From CAZIWX01 sp964543125 (GTDB lineage Bacteria; Fidelibacterota; UBA8477), in assembly GCA_964543125.1 (NCBI GenBank), contig CAZIWX010000110.1:1-8233 (forward strand): a stretch of 8,233 bases of DNA, given 5' to 3'. The position numbers and the translations under genes are program-made. Positions 5,968 through 8,233 of the stretch are shown here, in pieces. Below the pieces are notes generated by a model, which saw nothing but the letters and a program-made list of their open reading frames with translations, searched no databases and was not told where the DNA came from. Positions within the stretch are counted from its first letter, which is position 1. Every line of letters begins with the position of its first letter.

Positions 5968-6340
5968 GTCCCAAGATCAATTGAACTCGTTCGATGACTC
6001 TGCGGATATCAAATGGTTTGTTAATAATTTCGTTAAATCCGGCCTCAAATAGTTCATGCTGTTTTTTCAGTGAAACGAATCCGGTTACACAAATCATTTT
6101 TATTTTTGAATTGATCGCTTTCAATCGGATTCCCAATTGCAAACCGTCCATGTTTGGCAGTCCCAGATCGGTAATCACCAAATCGATATCCGCTCCGTGT
6201 TTCTGGTAAATATCCAAGGCGGAGACACCATCTTCAGCGGTTGAGACGCGATATTCGTTCAAAGTAAAAAGCTGGGCCAATAGCTCGCGGATCGCACTAT
6301 CATCTTCGACAACGAGGATATGCGGTTTTATTTTGAACAC
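5963..6340 (-). CDS. Stand-alone response regulator receiver domain
   Basis: The protein is a single CheY-like receiver of about 125 residues with no output domain. Counting from the GTG at 6340, the acidic pair is E12-D13-D14 (HILVVEDDS), the phosphorylated aspartate D58 (VITDLGLPNMDG), the switch threonine T86 (ICVTGF) and the conserved lysine K108 (INKPF), so all active-site residues are present. It would take phosphate from a histidine kinase and act by protein contact or as a relay. The frame extends upstream to a TTG at 6373, but that has no ribosome binding site. The GTG at 6340 follows GGAAGGGA ten bases upstream, and a candidate promoter -10 box lies between the two starts. The likely partner is the convergent PAS kinase at 4510-5637, though no operon link proves it. 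The preceding minus-strand genes belong to hydrogenase maturation and nickel transport, probably a separate unit. Confidence 0.88.
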   Translation of the reverse strand: MFKIKPHILVVEDDSAIRELLAQLFTLNEYRVSTAEDGVSALDIYQKHGADIDLVITDLGLPNMDGLQLGIRLKAINSKIKMICVTGFVSLKKQHELFEAGFNEIINKPFDIRRVIERVQLILGQ

Positions 6341-6359
6341 GAGTACTGATTCCCTTCCA

Positions 6360-6388
6360 CCTATACGATCCAAGTCAACTTCGGTAAA
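6360..6388 (-). promoter_or_regulatory. Candidate promoter of the receiver gene
   Basis: On the minus strand TTTACC (6388-6383) and TATAGG (6365-6360) are separated by 17 bases, with the GTG start 20 bases past the -10 box. The fit to sigma-70 boxes is moderate. If real, transcription starts downstream of the TTG at 6373, excluding that codon. Confidence 0.3.
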
Positions 6389-6422
6389 TGATTCGCAAAG
6401 CTGGATTGATTAAATATATCTT

Positions 6423-6450
6423 GAAGGACCGCGGTAACATACTGGTCTTC
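6423..6450 (-). terminator. Possible terminator after the NicO-like transporter gene
   Basis: Directly after the TGA of the transporter gene, GAAGACC (6450-6444) pairs with GGT-CCTTC (6430-6423) with one bulged base, over a 13-base loop. It is followed by AAGATATATTT, a weak U-rich stretch. It would separate the hypE-transporter operon from the receiver gene. Confidence 0.35.
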
Positions 6451-7155
6451 TCATAATTTAAGGAATTGAATCGCGAGGCCTGAAATGGCGATAATGCCGC
6501 CGGCCAGAGCATGGACATAGCGTTCCATCCATTCCAGCCGCAACTGCATTAATCCCTTGGCTGCCACTGCTACAATTGTGGTCATAGTGGTGATGGTGAC
6601 GGCGCCGAAAGCAAGGGTAACCCATATCAGATCGGACCAGTGACCGGCCGCGGCAGGGTACATGAGGATGGGAATCAGTGGTTCGCAGGGTCCCAGAACA
6701 AAAACAATGAATAATGCCCAGACCGTAACGGATTTTGGATCACCATGAAGATGAACATGAGCTCCCATATGCGAATGGGTATGTGTGTGCTCACGGCCAT
6801 CGTGTAAATGAGTGTGGGCATGTTCTTTAGCACGCCAAGCCACCCGCAGGCCCCAAACGCCATAAGCAACGCCAACACCGATCAACAACCACGCCGCCAC
6901 ATTCCCCCGTACCGACTCCACATTTTCCATGAGCCCGACGGCCACCCCACCGGCTACTCCGATCAAGCCTAAAATGACCGATCCCAGTACATGCCCGATT
7001 CCGCATAAAAAAGTAATGAAGAGCGTCTTTTTCAGTGTCCAACTCCGGGCCCGGCTGATGGCGATAAATGGCAGATAATGGTCCGGTCCGATCACGGTGT
7101 GGATAAATCCGATGCTCACGGCAGTGGTTAACAAAATGGTTAGCTCTGAATTCAA
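6451..7155 (-). CDS. Histidine-rich NicO/UreH-like membrane transporter, probable nickel or cobalt permease
   Basis: This 234-residue inner-membrane protein has about six hydrophobic spans in two halves. The first span region carries H19-x5-D25-H26 (GFIHTVIGPDHYLPF), close to the HX4DH nickel/cobalt signature of the NiCoT/NicO families, followed by GIGHVLGS (52-59) and GPCEPLIP (155-162). A loop at 112-137 holds eleven histidines (HAHTHLH, HTHTHSH, HVHLH), as in metal-handling loops. Families of this shape are often labelled sulfite exporter TauE/SafE or UreH-like, but the His loop and its place 18 bases after hypE argue for nickel uptake for [NiFe]-hydrogenase; cobalt uptake or metal efflux remain possible. 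The start is a TTG at 7155, supported by AAAGGAG nine bases upstream. It is cotranscribed with hypE. Confidence 0.82.
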   Translation of the reverse strand: MNSELTILLTTAVSIGFIHTVIGPDHYLPFIAISRARSWTLKKTLFITFLCGIGHVLGSVILGLIGVAGGVAVGLMENVESVRGNVAAWLLIGVGVAYGVWGLRVAWRAKEHAHTHLHDGREHTHTHSHMGAHVHLHGDPKSVTVWALFIVFVLGPCEPLIPILMYPAAAGHWSDLIWVTLAFGAVTITTMTTIVAVAAKGLMQLRLEWMERYVHALAGGIIAISGLAIQFLKL

Positions 7156-7164
7156 AAGATCCGG

Positions 7165-7171
7165 CTCCTTT
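7165..7171 (-). promoter_or_regulatory. Strong ribosome binding site fixing a TTG start
   Basis: AAAGGAG on the minus strand lies nine bases before the TTG at 7155 and just after the hypE stop codon (7176-7174). It is the strongest Shine-Dalgarno sequence noticed in the window and compensates for the weak start codon. Confidence 0.7.
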
Positions 7172-7173
7172 CG

Positions 7174-8229
7174 TTAGCATATTCTTGGAAGTTGTTCTCC
7201 CAGAGGCATATCAACAATCCGGTGAGTTCCCAGGCGGGTTCGCATGACAACCAATCCCGGATTGTCGCTGGTGACCTCACCCAGGATGACCGCTGCCCGG
7301 CCCAGAGGATGTTTTTGCATTGCCTGGACCATTTTTTCAGCGAACTCAGCGGGAACCACCGCGATTAATTTACCTTCGTTGGCGACTAATAGCGGATCGA
7401 TGCCCAGTACTTCACAGGCGCCTTTGACATCCGGTTTAACCGGTATCATTTCTTCGAATATCCGGATACCGGTTTGGGAAGCTTTGGCGAATTCGTTCAA
7501 AGTCATGGCCGCACCGCCCCGGGTTGGGTCGCGCAGGGCATGGATCTCGTGGGTCACGCCCAGCATGGTTTGCACCAGCTCATGAAGTGCGGTTGTGTCG
7601 CTGGTAACCCGGCTATGAAAGGAGAGACCCTTACGGCTCGTCAGTACCGCCAGTCCGTGATCCGCAAGGGTGCCGGACAGGATTATCCGGTCGCCCGGTT
7701 TCAGATTGGCGGCGGAGATATCAACCCCGGCGGGTACAATTCCGATACCGGTGGTGTTAATGAATAATTTATCGCACTGTCCCCGTTGAACTACTTTGGT
7801 ATCTCCGGTGACGATGGTAACACCTGCCGTGGCAGCCGCCCGCTCCATGGACAATAAAACCCGGTGCAGAGTTTCCAGGGGTAAACCCTCTTCCAAAACG
7901 AAACCGGTGGTCAAATACAAGGGGCGGGCGCCGGACATGGCCACATCGTTCACCGTACCGTTTATCGCCAGATCGCCGATATCTCCGCCGGGGAAAAAAA
8001 TCGGGTCCACCACGAATGTATCGGTGGAAACCGCCAAACGCCCCGCCGGAACCGAAATAACCGCTTGATCTTCGAGCCTGTTCAGCAGCGGATTGCTAAA
8101 CCGCGGCAGGAAAAATTTTTCGATCAACTCGGCCGACAAACGGCCACCGGCGCCATGCGCCATTTGGATTGTATCATAATCCGTTTTAGGAACCGGACAG
8201 GCGAGTCCGGCAGGAAATTTAGTTTGCAT
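7174..8229 (-). CDS. hypE: HypE, hydrogenase maturation thiocarbamate-forming dehydratase
   Basis: This 351-residue protein is a full-length HypE of the AIR-synthase/PurM-like family. HypF transfers a carbamoyl group to the C-terminal cysteine, and HypE dehydrates it with ATP to a thiocyanate that supplies the CN ligands of the [NiFe]-hydrogenase iron, working with HypC and HypD in the cytoplasm. Visible motifs are MAHGAGG (23-29), VSTDTFVVDP (67-76), GDIGDLAINGTVNDVAMSG (82-100) and GDTKVV (142-147) in the N-terminal ATP-binding half, then RDPTRGG (233-239) and ANEGKL (283-288) in the C-terminal half, and the diagnostic PRIC terminus with C351. All expected elements are present, so it should be active. 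The ATG at 8229 gives a normal length, but only four bases upstream are visible and the frame is open to the edge. The next gene is 18 bases downstream; other hyp genes are expected to the right. Confidence 0.97.
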   Translation of the reverse strand: MQTKFPAGLACPVPKTDYDTIQMAHGAGGRLSAELIEKFFLPRFSNPLLNRLEDQAVISVPAGRLAVSTDTFVVDPIFFPGGDIGDLAINGTVNDVAMSGARPLYLTTGFVLEEGLPLETLHRVLLSMERAAATAGVTIVTGDTKVVQRGQCDKLFINTTGIGIVPAGVDISAANLKPGDRIILSGTLADHGLAVLTSRKGLSFHSRVTSDTTALHELVQTMLGVTHEIHALRDPTRGGAAMTLNEFAKASQTGIRIFEEMIPVKPDVKGACEVLGIDPLLVANEGKLIAVVPAEFAEKMVQAMQKHPLGRAAVILGEVTSDNPGLVVMRTRLGTHRIVDMPLGEQLPRIC

Positions 8230-8233
8230 GGAC

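Noticed and set aside
6341..6373. TTG at 6373 as the receiver start
   Set aside because: There is no ribosome binding site before it, the extra residues precede the normal receiver start, and the GTG at 6340 has GGAAGGGA ahead of it.
6827..7180. Minus-strand ORF starting within the hypE stop region
   Set aside because: It runs in another frame over the NicO-like gene, whose TTG start has the better ribosome binding site and whose translation has clear family motifs.
1..8233. CRISPR array, tRNA, rRNA or insertion sequence
   Set aside because: No regularly spaced direct repeats, no tRNA cloverleaf noticed by eye, no rRNA-like segments and no transposase or terminal inverted repeats were seen.

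Overview
The window looks like chromosome from a Gram-negative member of the FCB superphylum (Neomarinimicrobiota, KSB1 or Calditrichota-like). The basis is a C-terminal type IX secretion (T9SS type A) sorting domain of the YPNPFN type at the left end, and a secreted beta-helix protein ending in two dockerin-type calcium loops of the G/S-D-x-N-x-D type common in those lineages. Base composition is near 50% GC. The phylum is an inference; no rRNA or marker gene is present.

Layout, left to right: (1) 1-771, plus strand, the 3' part of a large secreted protein with a beta-sandwich-like domain and a T9SS sorting domain. (2) 772-1234, a noncoding stretch full of short hairpins, ending in a probable terminator for the next gene. 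(3) 1235-2548, minus strand, an APC-superfamily amino acid permease. (4) 2702-3060, plus strand, the wreck of a fluoride-export operon: crcB broken over three reading frames with its middle deleted, then a short C-terminal scrap of a DUF190 gene, still joined by a TGATG stop/start overlap. (5) 3065-4357, minus strand, an exported right-handed beta-helix protein with a C-terminal dockerin pair. (6) 4358-4509, a divergent promoter region with a perfect 8-bp inverted repeat. (7) 4510-5637, plus strand, a soluble PAS histidine kinase with a four-cysteine cluster and an unusual ATP-binding domain. (8) 5638-5962, a gap with one doubtful 52-codon membrane ORF and a hairpin. (9) 5963-6340, minus strand, a stand-alone response-regulator receiver. 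(10) 6451-8229, minus strand, hypE followed 18 bases later by a histidine-rich NicO/UreH-like membrane protein.

Functional reading: HypE makes the cyanide ligand of the [NiFe]-hydrogenase active site, so its tightly linked His-rich membrane partner is best read as a nickel (or cobalt) permease feeding hydrogenase maturation. Further hyp genes probably lie beyond the right edge. The soluble kinase and the single-domain receiver are convergent neighbours and may form a two-component pair, but nothing in the sequence proves it. The permease, the crcB relic and the secreted proteins seem unrelated to the hydrogenase locus. I found no RNA genes, CRISPR array, insertion sequence or convincing new multi-gene system. 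The most informative points are the relic fluoride operon, the cysteine-bearing kinase with its divergent nucleotide pocket and palindromic upstream region, and the hypE-nickel transporter pair.
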